DNA of 64,000 nt. Source: Nocardia aurea (GTDB lineage: Bacteria; Actinomycetota; Actinomycetes; Mycobacteriales; Mycobacteriaceae). Below the pieces are notes generated by a model. The model did not search any database. It worked only from the letters and a program-made list of their open reading frames with translations, and was not told the DNA's origin. Positions 1 through 8,989 of this stretch are shown one piece after another. Each line of letters begins with the position of its first letter. The stretch's first letter is position 1. The translations under genes and the position numbers were made by a program. The DNA is taken from the NCBI RefSeq assembly GCF_003123685.1, contig NZ_QCYJ01000084.1, positions 62,001 through 126,000 on the forward strand, given 5' to 3'.

Positions 1-804
1 CAGGAGCAGGGCGATCCGTTCCTCGGCCGCTCGATGGGCGTGAGCTCGGACTACTCGCACGAGGTCGCGGGCGCCATCGACGAGGAGGTGCGCAACCTGA
101 TCGAGGCCGCGCACACCGAGGCGTGGTCCATTCTCAACGAGTATCGCGACGTGCTCGACGTCCTCGCGACGGCGCTGCTCGAGAAGGAGACGCTGCACCG
201 CAAGGAACTGGAGACGTTGCTCACCGCGGTGCAGAAGCGTCCGCGCATCACCGCGTTCAACGATTTCGGCGACCGGGTGCCCTCGGACAAGCCGCCGGTC
301 AAGACGCCGGGTGAACTGGCCGCCGAGCGTGGCGAGCCGTGGCCGCCGGAGCCGGTGGTTCCGCTGCCCGCCGCCGCGACCGCGCAACGTGAGCCCGCGC
401 CGGCCAACGGCTACCCGCCGGAGGGCTACCAGGCCCAGCCGCAGTACGGCCATCCCGGATCCTCGGGCGGCTATCCGACCGGCGGTTACCCCTTGCCGCA
501 GGCCCCGACCCACGCGCTGCCCCGCCAGGGCGGTCCGACGCACGGTTCGCGTCCGGATTACGGCGCTCCCGCGGGCTGGTCGGCTCCGGGCTGGCCGCCG
601 CGCGACGAACCGCAGCAGTCGGGACAGCAGGGGTACGGCGGCGGACGGTCCGGCGATCAGCACGGTGGCTACCAGCCGTGGGCCAATCCGCAGCAGGGGC
701 AACCCGGTGCGGATCGCGGTTACGACCGCGGCGGCTACGACGAGCCCGCTCAGCAGAACGATGGCGAGAATCGGGACTGGGAAGGACCGAACGGTCGGCA
801 CTGA
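1..804 (+). CDS. ftsH: ATP-dependent zinc metalloprotease FtsH, C-terminal part (5' end outside window)
   Basis: The reading frame is open from base 1 and gives the last 267 residues of FtsH, the membrane-anchored AAA+ protease that degrades damaged membrane proteins and short-lived regulators. The visible part starts at the end of the M41 peptidase domain (DPFLGRSMG, then the helices [18 protein letters not shown] and [11 protein letters not shown]). The AAA and HExxH regions lie upstream, outside the window. After about residue 85 the chain becomes a long Pro/Gly/Gln/Tyr-rich tail that looks disordered, as in other actinobacterial FtsH proteins. It precedes folE, as in the mycobacterial Rv3610c-Rv3609c order. 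Identification is secure; only the truncation limits it. Confidence 0.95.
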   Translation, partial: QEQGDPFLGRSMGVSSDYSHEVAGAIDEEVRNLIEAAHTEAWSILNEYRDVLDVLATALLEKETLHRKELETLLTAVQKRPRITAFNDFGDRVPSDKPPVKTPGELAAERGEPWPPEPVVPLPAAATAQREPAPANGYPPEGYQAQPQYGHPGSSGGYPTGGYPLPQAPTHALPRQGGPTHGSRPDYGAPAGWSAPGWPPRDEPQQSGQQGYGGGRSGDQHGGYQPWANPQQGQPGADRGYDRGGYDEPAQQNDGENRDWEGPNGRH

Positions 805-808
805 TTTT

Positions 809-832
809 CCGGTGGCCCTGTGAGGCCACCGG
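809..832 (+). terminator. Hairpin between ftsH and folE
   Basis: A perfect 9-bp stem (CCGGTGGCC/GGCCACCGG) with a 6-base loop lies 5 bases after the ftsH stop. There is no T-tract after it, so it may be a weak terminator or an RNA-processing/stability structure. Confidence 0.55.
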
Positions 833-904
833 AAGCCGCCGATTACGCTCGACCATCGGGGTGCCTAGTGATTGCTGCACCCGGGATTTTGGAGGTGTCC
901 TCGA

Positions 905-1588
905 TTGTCGCCCAAGCATGACGTCGTCGATCAGACGCGCAACGGCTCCGAGGGGGCCGAACGCGGCGGGTCCGACGCGGATCAGGCCAGGCCGGAACTC
1001 ATCGCGGTGGAGAGCGGGCGTCCGTTCGACCAACCGCGCGCCGAGGCGGCCGTTCGAGAATTGCTGATCGCGGTCGGCGAGGATCCCGATCGACCGGGAC
1101 TGCTCGACACTCCGGCCCGCGTCGCCCGTGCCTACCGGGAAGTCTTCGCCGGCCTGTACACCGAGCCGGACGCGGTGCTGAACACCACGTTCGACGAGGG
1201 ACACCAGGAATTGGTGCTGGTCCGCGACATTCCGCTGTACTCGACCTGTGAACACCACCTGGTCTCCTTCCACGGTGTGGCGCACGTCGGCTACATCCCC
1301 GGCACGCACGGTCGGGTCACCGGATTGTCCAAACTCGCCAGGCTGGTCGATCTCTACGCCAAGCGCCCCCAGGTCCAGGAACGGCTGACCAGTCAGATCG
1401 CCGACGCGGTCATGCGGAAACTGGATCCGCGCGGCGCGATCGTCGTCGTCGAGGCGGAACACCTCTGCATGGCGATGCGCGGTATCCGCAAGCCGGGTGC
1501 GAGCACGACCACCTCGGCGGTGCGCGGCCTGTTGCAGACCAGCGCCTCGTCGCGCTCGGAGGCACTCGACCTCATTCTTCGGAAGTGA
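905..1588 (+). CDS. folE: GTP cyclohydrolase I
   Basis: FolE converts GTP to 7,8-dihydroneopterin triphosphate, the first step of tetrahydrofolate synthesis. The Zn-site motif STCEHHL, the stretch [25 protein letters not shown] and the second metal cysteine in EHLCMAMRG are all present. I place the start at TTG 905 because GGAGG at 891-895 sits 9 bases upstream; an in-frame TTG at 872 would add 11 residues but has no ribosome-binding site. The first 45 or so residues are polar and variable. It heads the folE-folP-folB-folK series. Confidence 0.95.
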   Translation: MSPKHDVVDQTRNGSEGAERGGSDADQARPELIAVESGRPFDQPRAEAAVRELLIAVGEDPDRPGLLDTPARVARAYREVFAGLYTEPDAVLNTTFDEGHQELVLVRDIPLYSTCEHHLVSFHGVAHVGYIPGTHGRVTGLSKLARLVDLYAKRPQVQERLTSQIADAVMRKLDPRGAIVVVEAEHLCMAMRGIRKPGASTTTSAVRGLLQTSASSRSEALDLILRK

Positions 1589-1642
1589 GGCAGCGGCGGT
1601 GGCGGAATCCGGGAGCGCGAGGGTCACGGCGGCGGTGAGCCG

Positions 1643-2548
1643 GTGACGCGAGTCGGAATCCTCACCCCGCGTTCCGGTCGCGGTTGCGTGGTGATGGGCG
1701 TGGTGAACGTCACCAGTGACTCGTTCTCCGACGGCGGCCGGTATCTCGACACCGATCGCGCTGTCGCGCACGGCATCGCGCTGTACGAACTCGGCGCCGA
1801 CATCATCGACGTCGGCGGTGAGTCCACCCGCCCCGGCGCGATCCGGATCGATCCGGGTACCGAAGCCGCGCGGGTGACCCCGGTGATCCGCGCACTGGTC
1901 GAAGCGGGCGTGCCGACCAGTGTCGACACCATGCGCGCCGACGTGGCCGAAGCCGCCATCGCGGCCGGGGTCTCGATCGTGAACGACGTGTCGGGCGGGC
2001 GCGCCGATCCGGCGATGGTGCGCGTCGTCGCCGCGGCGGATATCCCGTGGATTCTCATGCACTGGCGGGCGGCGGCGGATTATCGCCACACCGGTCCCGC
2101 CGACCACTACGACGACGTCGTCGCCGAGGTGCGCGCGGAACTGAACGCCCAGGTGGACATGGCTGTCGCCGCGGGCGTCGACCCGCGCAGACTGCTGCTC
2201 GATCCCGGTCTCGGATTCGCCAAGAACGCCGAACACAACTGGGCGCTGCTCGGCGCGCTGCCGCGGTTGGTGGCCGACGGGCTTCCCGTCCTGATCGGCG
2301 CGTCACGCAAACGTTTTCTCGGCACGCTGCTGGCCGACGAGGCGGGCCCGCGTCCGCCCGACGGCAGGGAGACGGCGACCGCGACCATATCGGCGTTGGC
2401 CGCGCTGCACGGTGCGTGGGGCGTCCGGGTGCACGATGTCCGCGCCTCGCTGGACGCGCTCGCGGTGACCGATGCCTGGCGGGCCGCCGCCGATCAACCG
2501 CACGCCGCAGCGTCGGCGGGCGCATCGTCACGGGGAGCGACCGGATGA
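1643..2548 (+). CDS. folP: Dihydropteroate synthase
   Basis: FolP condenses 6-hydroxymethyl-dihydropterin diphosphate with p-aminobenzoate to give dihydropteroate; it is the sulfonamide target. The 301-residue chain shows the family motifs in order: [15 protein letters not shown] near the N-terminus, [20 protein letters not shown] and GASRKRFLG. The GTG start at 1643 fits the conserved length. The last 4 bases overlap folB (ATGA), which implies translational coupling. It corresponds to mycobacterial folP1. Confidence 0.95.
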   Translation: MTRVGILTPRSGRGCVVMGVVNVTSDSFSDGGRYLDTDRAVAHGIALYELGADIIDVGGESTRPGAIRIDPGTEAARVTPVIRALVEAGVPTSVDTMRADVAEAAIAAGVSIVNDVSGGRADPAMVRVVAAADIPWILMHWRAAADYRHTGPADHYDDVVAEVRAELNAQVDMAVAAGVDPRRLLLDPGLGFAKNAEHNWALLGALPRLVADGLPVLIGASRKRFLGTLLADEAGPRPPDGRETATATISALAALHGAWGVRVHDVRASLDALAVTDAWRAAADQPHAAASAGASSRGATG

Positions 2549-2967
2549 CCGAAACGTCCATCATCGATTCCGGCCGCGGGCGCGGCCTCGGTTCCGGTGC
2601 GGACCGGATCGAACTGCGCGGATTGCGCGTGTTCGGCCACCACGGCGTTTTCGAACACGAGAAGCGCGACGGCCAGGAGTTCATCGTCGATCTCACCGTC
2701 TGGGTGGATTTCGCCGCGGCCGCCGCTTCCGACGACCTCGCCGCCACGGTGGACTACGGCGCGCTCGCGGATCGGGCGGTGCGGATCGTGTCGGGCACCC
2801 CGCGCGATCTGATCGAGACGGTCGTCTCCGAGATCGCCGACGACGTGATGACCGATCCGCGGATCCGCGCGGTCGAGGTGGTCGTGCACAAACCCTCCGC
2901 GCCGATTCCGCACGCCTTCGCCGATGTCCGGGTGGTCACCTCGCGGACCAGGGCGGTGACCGGATGA
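2545..2967 (+). CDS. folB: Dihydroneopterin aldolase
   Basis: FolB cleaves 7,8-dihydroneopterin to 6-hydroxymethyl-dihydropterin and glycolaldehyde. The 140-residue product has a variable 20-residue lead, then the typical [19 protein letters not shown] segment, DYGALADRA and the C-terminal [20 protein letters not shown] 2545 overlaps the folP stop by 4 bases. It lies between folP and folK as in M. tuberculosis. Confidence 0.94.
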   Translation: MTETSIIDSGRGRGLGSGADRIELRGLRVFGHHGVFEHEKRDGQEFIVDLTVWVDFAAAAASDDLAATVDYGALADRAVRIVSGTPRDLIETVVSEIADDVMTDPRIRAVEVVVHKPSAPIPHAFADVRVVTSRTRAVTG

Positions 2968-2999
2968 TCGGGACCGGTGCGCGCGAGGCGCGTTCGTGA
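2964..2999 (+). CDS. Possible 11-residue bridging micro-ORF between folB and folK
   Basis: ATG 2964 overlaps the folB stop (ATGA), and the micro-ORF's own TGA (2997-2999) overlaps the GTG start of folK at 2996, so the frame spans the 28-base gap exactly. It encodes [11 protein letters not shown], which has no recognisable domain. It could carry terminating ribosomes from folB to folK, or be a chance product of high-GC sequence. folK also has its own GAGG 7-8 bases upstream. Confidence 0.25.
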   Translation: MIGTGAREARS

Positions 3000-3529
3000 G
3001 CCGGGCGGTCCTGTCGATCGGCTCCAACATGGGTGATCGGCTCGGCTATCTGCGCGGTGTCGTCGACGGTTTCGGTGATCGGGTCGTCGCGGTGTCCTCG
3101 GTGTACTCGACGCCGCCGTGGGGTGGTATCGATCAGGACGATTACCTGAATGCCGTTGTACTGGTGGATGATCCGGATCTCGACTGTCGGGATTGGCTGG
3201 CCGAGGGGCAGCGGATGGAACAGGCGGCCGCGCGCGTGCGCGACATCCGCTGGGGTGCGCGCACCCTGGATGTGGACGTGGTCTGGTGCGGAACCGGGAC
3301 CGAGCCGATCCTCAGCGACGATCCGGTGCTGACGCTGCCGCATCCGCAGGCGCGTCATCGGGCTTTCGTGCTGGTGCCGTGGCTGGAGGTCGAACCGGAC
3401 GCGACATTGCCCGTCGACGGTGCGGTCCGTCCGGTGCGTGAGCTGCTCGCCGAATTGGCGGCCGAGGAGCGCGACGGAGTGCTGCGGACCGAGTTGTCGC
3501 TGTCGGGTGAGCGGGGGAGCGCCTCGTGA
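2996..3529 (+). CDS. folK: 2-amino-4-hydroxy-6-hydroxymethyldihydropteridine diphosphokinase
   Basis: HPPK transfers pyrophosphate from ATP to 6-hydroxymethyl-dihydropterin, making the substrate of FolP. The 177-residue chain carries SIGSNMGDR at the N-terminus, the Mg-binding region TLDVDVVWCG and the signature LPHPQARHRAFVLVPW. The GTG start at 2996 follows GAGG. Its stop overlaps the next gene's GTG by 4 bases. It completes the folate cluster together with folE, folP and folB. Confidence 0.94.
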   Translation: MSRAVLSIGSNMGDRLGYLRGVVDGFGDRVVAVSSVYSTPPWGGIDQDDYLNAVVLVDDPDLDCRDWLAEGQRMEQAAARVRDIRWGARTLDVDVVWCGTGTEPILSDDPVLTLPHPQARHRAFVLVPWLEVEPDATLPVDGAVRPVRELLAELAAEERDGVLRTELSLSGERGSAS

Positions 3530-4002
3530 AACTCTCGCCGACCCGGGTGCTGGATCTGGTAGCGGATTTCCTCGTCGCCACGATCGCGGCATGGATCGCG
3601 ACCAGGGTCGCCTACAGCAGTTTCCCGCCGATCTCGGTGCTCGCGGGCGCCTCGCTGTATCCGGTGGCCGCGATCGAGGTGGCGCTGGCCTTCGTCATCC
3701 GGGCCAGGGTCAACGATCGCGAAATCGGTGACGGCAGGCATCAACTGCATCCGATCACCGTGGCTCGGGCGGTGGCGCTGGCGAAGGCGTCGGCGCACGT
3801 GGGCGCGATCGCCTCGGGGATCTGGCTCGGCTTCCTGTTCTGGGTGTTCCCGCAGCGCGGAACGCTGCGCGCGGCCGCAGCCGATTCTCCCGGCGCGATC
3901 GTCGGCCTGCTCGCGGGAGCCGCCCTGGTCGGCGCCGCGTTGTGGCTCGAGTATTGCTGTCGGGCACCGGAAGACCCGACCGATGATACGGCTACCACAT
4001 AG
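3526..4002 (+). CDS. DUF3180 family membrane protein (Rv3605c-like)
   Basis: This is a 158-residue integral membrane protein with about four hydrophobic segments, including FLVATIAAWIATRVAYS, VAAIEVALAFVIRA, HVGAIASGIWLGFLFWV and AIVGLLAGAALVGAALW. Members of this family sit directly after folK in Mycobacteriales (Rv3605c), but no biochemical role is established. It overlaps folK by 4 bases, so it is probably co-translated. I cannot assign a function beyond membrane location. Confidence 0.85.
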   Translation: MKLSPTRVLDLVADFLVATIAAWIATRVAYSSFPPISVLAGASLYPVAAIEVALAFVIRARVNDREIGDGRHQLHPITVARAVALAKASAHVGAIASGIWLGFLFWVFPQRGTLRAAAADSPGAIVGLLAGAALVGAALWLEYCCRAPEDPTDDTATT

Positions 4003-4072
4003 CAATCGTTCCGAGTGGAATCACAGAATCAATTTGTGGGCGGGCGGTCGCATCCGGGCTACCCTGGCGTTC

Positions 4073-5473
4073 ATGGTTTCACCCTCCCGTAGCAGCACTT
4101 CCCGTCGGCGACGGGACGAAGCGGGAAAATTGTTCATCGGCACGTTGATACTTCTCGGGCTGGTTGCCAGCGTTTTCCTGGTCTTCAGCAATAGCCTCCA
4201 ATTCGTGCGTATCGGACTGGTTGCCGCACTGTGGGCGGCCGCGATCGGTGCGTTGGCCGCGACGAAGTTCCGCAAGGAATCCGCGGTCGACAAGGCCAAG
4301 GCCCGCGATCTGCAAACCGTCTACGAACTGCAGCTGGAACGCGAGATCACCGCACGGCGCGAATACGAACTCGGGGTCGAGTCCCGTGTGCGTGAAGAGG
4401 TCGGCGCCGACGCCTCCGAAATGGCCGCGCTGCGCATGGAACTGTCCATCCTCCGGCAGAATTTGCAGCGCCTCTTCGACGGTGAGCTACTCGCCGACCG
4501 GCCGGCCCTGCGCGCCGACGCCACCAGAATCCAGGAGCTGGAGCGCGGCGCCGAACACCCGGCGAACAATAGCTCCGCGAATGCCGATGGCTGGGGTCCG
4601 CATCTGCCGCATCCGCCCCGCAGCACCATCACCCCCGTCTTCGAACCGCACCATCCCGAACCGCCGCTGTTCGCGAGCCCGTTCGACGAACCGGTCACCG
4701 CCGAGACCTCGGTCGTTCCGGCAGAGCACGCGGGTGGTGTCCGATCGCGGAGCGCCGGGGATTCGGACGCGGATTCCGACGGTTACCCCACCGGCGGATT
4801 CGACGACGGTTACCGATACGCGGATTCCGATCTCGCCGCCGCCGATTACCGCGCCGCGGACAGGTTCGCCACCACCGACGGCTACGGGAACTCCTACCGC
4901 GACGGTGATTTCCGCGACGGCGACGCGGGCATTTCCGGCAACGGATACGGCAATGCCAACGGACACGACAATGGCAGCGGACACGGCAACACCGACGGAT
5001 ACGACTTCGCCGACGGTTACGACTATTCCGATGACTACGACGAATCGGCCGCGGTGCGCGATGGACGCACGAGTGATTCGTCGGTCTGGTCCGACGCTTT
5101 CACCGAGGCCAGGGGCTCCGACGAAGCGAACCGCCGGGCCGAGGAACATCGCGACGAGGAGCAGCGTGCCGAGGAACGGCGTGCCGAGGAGCAGCGTGCC
5201 GAGAACGAGCGCGCCGAGCAGCGCAGGGCCGAGGAGCAGCGCGCCGAGAACGAGCGGGCCGAAGAGCGCCGCACCGCGCAACAGCGCCCCGAACCCACTC
5301 CCGCCGCACCGCGCCCGACCACACCGGCGGCCCCGGTGCGCCAGGTCGGCACCGCGCGCCGACGCCGCAGGGTCGACGAGGAATCGGGTTCGGGCAGCCC
5401 CTCGCGACGGCTCTCGGTCGCCGAGATCATGGCCAACCTCCAGTCCGAGGAGAACGGCAACGGTCGCGGGTAG
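4073..5473 (+). CDS. Membrane protein with long low-complexity and coiled-coil tail (Rv3604c-like)
   Basis: The 466-residue protein begins with a basic N-terminus (SRSSTSRRRRDEA), two adjacent membrane spans (about residues 20-65), then a coiled-coil stretch (about 75-140). A long Pro/Asp/Gly/Tyr-rich region with repeated DGY and GYGN units follows. Next comes a highly charged repeat built on RAEEQRAE units (about 355-405), and the C-terminus is conserved and basic (SRRLSVAEIMANLQSEE). Position matches mycobacterial Rv3604c, a conserved Ala/Arg/Pro-rich transmembrane protein. Its role is unknown; the topology suggests a membrane-anchored cytoplasmic scaffold. The start is ATG 4073. Confidence 0.8.
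   Translation: MVSPSRSSTSRRRRDEAGKLFIGTLILLGLVASVFLVFSNSLQFVRIGLVAALWAAAIGALAATKFRKESAVDKAKARDLQTVYELQLEREITARREYELGVESRVREEVGADASEMAALRMELSILRQNLQRLFDGELLADRPALRADATRIQELERGAEHPANNSSANADGWGPHLPHPPRSTITPVFEPHHPEPPLFASPFDEPVTAETSVVPAEHAGGVRSRSAGDSDADSDGYPTGGFDDGYRYADSDLAAADYRAADRFATTDGYGNSYRDGDFRDGDAGISGNGYGNANGHDNGSGHGNTDGYDFADGYDYSDDYDESAAVRDGRTSDSSVWSDAFTEARGSDEANRRAEEHRDEEQRAEERRAEEQRAENERAEQRRAEEQRAENERAEERRTAQQRPEPTPAAPRPTTPAAPVRQVGTARRRRRVDEESGSGSPSRRLSVAEIMANLQSEENGNGRG
5141..5276 (+). repeat. In-gene tandem repeat coding for RAEEQRAE-type heptads
   Basis: The bases encode about six imperfect copies of a Glu/Arg/Ala-rich 7-residue unit alternating RAEEQ, RAEER and RAENE. The DNA repeats (GCCGAGGAGCAGCG variants, 21-base period) are close enough to allow slippage, so copy number may differ between strains. 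At protein level this predicts a single long charged helix. Confidence 0.7.
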
Positions 5474-5579
5474 CGCAGATCACGCCGGGGGGCATGGCGT
5501 CGGCAAATCCCCGGCCGATATCCTCGACTCGTAACGTCTGGTACCCGCCCTGCGGGACTGGAACGACATCGAGAGGACA

Positions 5580-6554
5580 ATGTTGACCTCGAGAAGCGTG
5601 ACTTCCGACAACGCGCCCGAGAGTTCAGGTAAGGGATCGAAGGATTTCGACCCGGCGCCCGCACGGCTGACGGTGGGAATCGTCTCGGCGGGACGCGTAG
5701 GTTCGGCCCTCGGCGCGGCGCTGGAGCGGGCCGGACACGTGGTGTTCGGTGTTTCGGCGATTTCCGACGCCTCGGTACACCGGGCGCGGACCAGGTTGCC
5801 CGATTCGGAGATCCTGCCGGTCGAGAAGGTGGCCGAACGCAGTGAACTGCTGCTGCTCGCGGTGCCCGACGCCGAACTGGCGGGCCTGGTACGCGGTCTG
5901 GCGAGTTCCGGCGCGGTGCGCGCGGGCACGATCGTGGCGCACACCTCCGGTGCCAACGGCGTGGCCGTGCTCGCTCCGCTCGCGGCGACGGGCGCGCTGC
6001 CGCTGGCGATCCACCCGGCCATGACATTCACCGGACACGACGAGGATGTCGCCCGCCTGGGCAATGCCTGCTTCGGCGTCACCGCGGCCGACGATATCGG
6101 CTACGCCATCGCGCAATCGCTGGTCATCGAGATGGGCGGTGAGCCGGTGCGGGTGGCGGAGGAGAACCGTCAGCTGTACCACGCCGCGCTCGCGCACGGG
6201 AGTAATCACCTGGTGACGGTGATCGTCGACGCGGTCGCCGCGCTGCGCGAGGCGCTGTCGGGTCAGGGGCTACTCGGTCAGCAACTGGTCGACGAGCAGC
6301 CCAACGGCCTGGCCGAGCGGCTGCTCGCACCGCTGGCCTCGGCCGCGCTCGACAATGCGTTGCGACGCGGTCGCGCCGCGCTGACCGGACCGGTCGCCCG
6401 AGGTGACACCGAGGCCGTCGCGGCCCATCTGGAAGCGCTCGACGCCGTGGACCCGCAGGTGGCCGCGAGTTACCGCGCGCTCTCGTTGCGCACCGCCCAA
6501 TGGGCCGGGACCGATCCCGCCCTGATCGAGCTCCTGGAAGGACGGACCCGATGA
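5580..6554 (+). CDS. Rossmann-like and DUF2520 domain protein (Rv3603c-like), candidate ketopantoate reductase
   Basis: The 324-residue protein has an N-terminal NAD(P)-binding fold ([22 protein letters not shown], about residues 37-58; then PDAELAG and HTSGANG). A helical C-terminal DUF2520-type domain (about 165-320) carries [12 protein letters not shown]. The two-domain layout resembles 6-phosphogluconate dehydrogenase-like and ketopantoate reductase-like enzymes. It sits immediately before panC with a 4-base overlap, the arrangement of Rv3603c-Rv3602c. A role as 2-dehydropantoate reductase is an inference from this context. The start is ATG 5580 after GAGAGG. Confidence 0.8.
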   Translation: MLTSRSVTSDNAPESSGKGSKDFDPAPARLTVGIVSAGRVGSALGAALERAGHVVFGVSAISDASVHRARTRLPDSEILPVEKVAERSELLLLAVPDAELAGLVRGLASSGAVRAGTIVAHTSGANGVAVLAPLAATGALPLAIHPAMTFTGHDEDVARLGNACFGVTAADDIGYAIAQSLVIEMGGEPVRVAEENRQLYHAALAHGSNHLVTVIVDAVAALREALSGQGLLGQQLVDEQPNGLAERLLAPLASAALDNALRRGRAALTGPVARGDTEAVAAHLEALDAVDPQVAASYRALSLRTAQWAGTDPALIELLEGRTR

Positions 6555-7546
6555 CGAATCGACCCTCGTACCGGCCGGGTGAGCTGACCGTGCACCACGA
6601 TCCGGCCGCGCTCGGCGCGATCGCCAAGGCGCTGCGCGGTGTCGGCCGCACCATCGGCCTGGTGCCGACGATGGGCGCGCTGCACGAAGGTCACCTGGAG
6701 ATCGTGCGCCGCGCCAAGCGCACCAATCAGGTGGTGATCGTCTCGATCTTCGTCAATCCGCTGCAATTCGGCGCGAACGAGGATCTCGACAAATACCCGC
6801 GCACCCTCGACGCCGATGTCGAACTGCTGCGGTCCGAGGGCGTCGATCTGGTCTTCGCGCCCAGCGTCGCCGATATGTACCCCGACGGCCCGCGCACCAC
6901 CGTGCATCCCGGCCCGCTCGGCGCGGAGCTGGAGGGCGCGAGCAGGCCGACGCATTTCGCGGGCATGCTCACCGTGGTCGCCAAACTGCTCCAGATCGCG
7001 CGCCCGTCCGAGGCGTTCTTCGGTGAGAAGGACTATCAGCAGCTGACCTTGATCCGGCAGATGGTCCGCGATCTGAATTTCGACGTGAAGATCGTCCCGC
7101 TGCCGACCGTGCGCGAGGCCGACGGCCTGGCCATGTCCTCGCGAAACCGGTATCTCGATGCCGCGCAACGTGAATCGGCGCTCGCCCTGTCGGCGGCGCT
7201 GGCCGCGGGCAGGCACGCGGGCGGTCTCGGCGCCGACGGCGTGCTCGCCGCCGCTCGCGCGGTGCTCGACGACGCGCCGGGTGTCGAACTCGACTACCTG
7301 GAACTGCGTTCGTCGACTCTCGAACCGGTCGAGGCTGTCCTCGCCGGGGGCAATGCCCGGCTCCTCGTGGCGGCCAGGGTCGGCCCCACCCGGCTGATCG
7401 ACAACGCGGCCATCCCGCTCGGCGTCTCGATCGACGGCCATCCGACCGTGTCGGCTTCCCCGACCGCCCCGACCCCGTCGGCTTCCCCGACCACAGTGCC
7501 CCGGCAGCCCGGGGCCGATTCCACGCCCGCTCGGGCAGCTCAGTAG
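6551..7546 (+). CDS. panC: Pantothenate synthetase
   Basis: PanC joins pantoate and beta-alanine with ATP via pantoyl-adenylate. Family motifs are present: [16 protein letters not shown] (the HIGH-like site), FGEKDYQQL and MSSRN (KMSKS-like). The 331-residue length exceeds the M. tuberculosis enzyme (309) because of a Pro/Ser/Thr/Ala-rich tail (about 298-331) containing a repeated SASPT unit. ATG 6551 overlaps the upstream stop by 4 bases. It works with panD and coaX downstream. Confidence 0.96.
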   Translation: MTNRPSYRPGELTVHHDPAALGAIAKALRGVGRTIGLVPTMGALHEGHLEIVRRAKRTNQVVIVSIFVNPLQFGANEDLDKYPRTLDADVELLRSEGVDLVFAPSVADMYPDGPRTTVHPGPLGAELEGASRPTHFAGMLTVVAKLLQIARPSEAFFGEKDYQQLTLIRQMVRDLNFDVKIVPLPTVREADGLAMSSRNRYLDAAQRESALALSAALAAGRHAGGLGADGVLAAARAVLDDAPGVELDYLELRSSTLEPVEAVLAGGNARLLVAARVGPTRLIDNAAIPLGVSIDGHPTVSASPTAPTPSASPTTVPRQPGADSTPARAAQ

Positions 7547-7560
7547 GAAAGGCGACACAG

Positions 7561-8007
7561 ATGTTGCGCACCATGATGAAATCCAAGATCCACCGGGCCA
7601 CCGTGACCCACGCCGATCTGCACTATGTCGGTTCGGTGACCGTCGACCAGGATCTGCTCGACGCCGCCGACCTGCTGGAGGGCGAGCAGGTCTGCATCGT
7701 CGACATCGACAACGGCGCCCGCCTCGAGACCTATGTCATCGCGGGCGAGCGCGGTTCCGGCATCATCGGAATCAACGGCGCCGCAGCGCATCTGGTGCAT
7801 CCGGGTGATCTGGTCATCCTCATCGCCTACGGCATGATGAACGAGCAGGAGATCGCGGGTTATGCCCCCAAGGTCGTCTTCGTCGACGACCACAACCGCC
7901 CGACCGACCTCGGTTCGGATCCGGCGCACGCGCCGCAGGGTTCGGGCCTGACCTCGCCGCGCTCGCTGAACGCGGCCGATCGTTCCGCGCCCCTGGCCTT
8001 CGCCTGA
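7561..8007 (+). CDS. panD: Aspartate 1-decarboxylase precursor
   Basis: PanD decarboxylates aspartate to beta-alanine for PanC. The proenzyme self-cleaves to form a pyruvoyl group; the cleavage pair Gly24-Ser25 is visible in the segment [21 protein letters not shown] and the C-terminal catalytic-domain strands are conserved. The 148-residue chain has a C-terminal extension after about residue 115, as in mycobacteria. ATG 7561 follows GGAAAGG with only 15 bases after panC. Confidence 0.95.
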   Translation: MLRTMMKSKIHRATVTHADLHYVGSVTVDQDLLDAADLLEGEQVCIVDIDNGARLETYVIAGERGSGIIGINGAAAHLVHPGDLVILIAYGMMNEQEIAGYAPKVVFVDDHNRPTDLGSDPAHAPQGSGLTSPRSLNAADRSAPLAFA

Positions 8008-8039
8008 CGAGCACCGCGACCAACGGGATCGGTTGAGCA

Positions 8040-8831
8040 ATGCTGCTGACCATCGATGTCCGCAATACGAGTATCGAACTGGGGTTGTTCTCCGGCAGCG
8101 GTTCGCACGCGAAATTGGCGCGGCACTGGCGGATGCACACGAATCCGCTGCTGACCGCCGACGAATTCGCCATGCAGGTGCGCGGACTGGTCGGTGAACA
8201 TCTGGAACAGGTCGTCGGCGTCGCCGCGCTGTCGACCGTGCCGCCGGTCCTGCGGGAATTGCGCACGATGTTGGACCGCTATTGGCATCACGTACCGCAT
8301 GTGGTGGTCGAACCCGGTGTGCGCACCGGAATTCCGCTGCTGGTCGACAATCCGAAGGAGATCGGCGCCGATCGGATCGTGAACACCCTTGCCGCGCATC
8401 ATCGTTTCGAAAAAGCGGCGATCGTCGTCGATTTCGGCACGGCGACCACGGTCGATCTGGTCTCGGCCAAGGGAGAATTTCTCGGCGGCGTGCTCGCACC
8501 GGGTGTGGAGATCTCCAGCGAAGCCCTGATCGAAAGGGCCGCGCTGCGCCGGGTGGAATTGGCGAGACCGCGTTCGGTGGTCGGCAAGAATACCGTCGAG
8601 GCCATTCAATCCGGGGCGGTCTTCGGATTCGCGGGCATGGTGGACGGACTCATCGATCGCATACGCGACGAGTTCGACGCCTTCGCGGGCGACGATGTCG
8701 CGGTGGTGGCGACGGGGTTCAGCGCGCCGCTGATCGTCCCCGAGTCCGAGACCATCGACCACCACGAACCGCATCTCACCCTGATCGGCCTGCGCCTGGT
8801 CTACGAGCGCAATCAGCTGCGCCGAAAATGA
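8040..8831 (+). CDS. coaX: Type III pantothenate kinase
   Basis: CoaX phosphorylates pantothenate in the first committed step of CoA synthesis. The 263-residue ASKHA-fold protein has phosphate-1 motif TIDVRNTS (the DVRNT form also seen in mycobacteria), IGADRIVN and phosphate-2 motif [10 protein letters not shown], followed by [11 protein letters not shown]. It ends the pan-coa series. In M. tuberculosis the CoaX homolog is thought to be inactive in vitro while CoaA does the work, so activity here is not certain. Confidence 0.92.
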   Translation: MLLTIDVRNTSIELGLFSGSGSHAKLARHWRMHTNPLLTADEFAMQVRGLVGEHLEQVVGVAALSTVPPVLRELRTMLDRYWHHVPHVVVEPGVRTGIPLLVDNPKEIGADRIVNTLAAHHRFEKAAIVVDFGTATTVDLVSAKGEFLGGVLAPGVEISSEALIERAALRRVELARPRSVVGKNTVEAIQSGAVFGFAGMVDGLIDRIRDEFDAFAGDDVAVVATGFSAPLIVPESETIDHHEPHLTLIGLRLVYERNQLRRK

Positions 8832-8832
8832 A

Positions 8833-8885
8833 CGGGTGGGGTGTAGATCGCGGGTGGGGCGAAGCGCGCGGGTGGGGTGTAGATC
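8833..8885 (+). repeat. Three 17-base G-rich direct repeats, 18-base period
   Basis: Copies at 8833-8849, 8851-8867 and 8869-8885 all begin CGGGTGGGG. Copies 1 and 3 are identical (ending TGTAGATC) and copy 2 diverges in its last 8 bases. The array starts 2 bases after the coaX stop and ends 15 bases before the -35 of the next promoter. Spaced GGG/GGGG runs could form a G-quadruplex on the + strand, or the units could be activator or repressor sites. Confidence 0.75.
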
Positions 8886-8900
8886 ACTGTCGAGCGGGTG

Positions 8901-8928
8901 TTGCTCATCGCGGATCCGCTGCTATGCT
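8901..8928 (+). promoter_or_regulatory. Promoter for the cysteine leader and dioxygenase operon
   Basis: A -35-like TTGCTC (8901-8906) and a -10 TATGCT (8923-8928) are separated by 16 bases. The expected transcription start, about 7 bases after the -10, coincides with GTG 8936, so the leader peptide would be translated from a leaderless mRNA. Confidence 0.65.
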
Positions 8929-8935
8929 CGCCCCT

Positions 8936-8989
8936 GTGTATTACGGCGTGAGCACCCAGGATCTGAATACGGAGTGTTGTCGAGGCTGA
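8936..8989 (+). CDS. Leaderless 17-residue leader peptide with a Cys-Cys pair
   Basis: GTG 8936 opens a 17-residue frame, VYYGVSTQDLNTECCRG, ending at TGA 8987-8989. It lies exactly at the predicted transcription start. Two adjacent cysteine codons (8975-8980) are near the end, and the second begins the first strand of a perfect hairpin. Leaderless polycysteine micro-ORFs acting as cysteine-responsive attenuators are known in mycobacteria; this one precedes a cysteine dioxygenase gene. An internal in-frame GTG at 8948 could also start it. Its function is inferred from layout. Confidence 0.65.
   Translation: MYYGVSTQDLNTECCRG

Noticed and set aside
872..904. Earlier TTG start for folE
   Set aside because: No ribosome-binding site precedes it, whereas GGAGG is well placed for TTG 905.
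1585..1638. 18-codon frame overlapping the folE stop and ending 4 bases before folP
   Set aside because: Unlike the folB-folK and cysS-rlmB cases it does not overlap the next start, and its Arg-rich content is what random GC-rich sequence gives.
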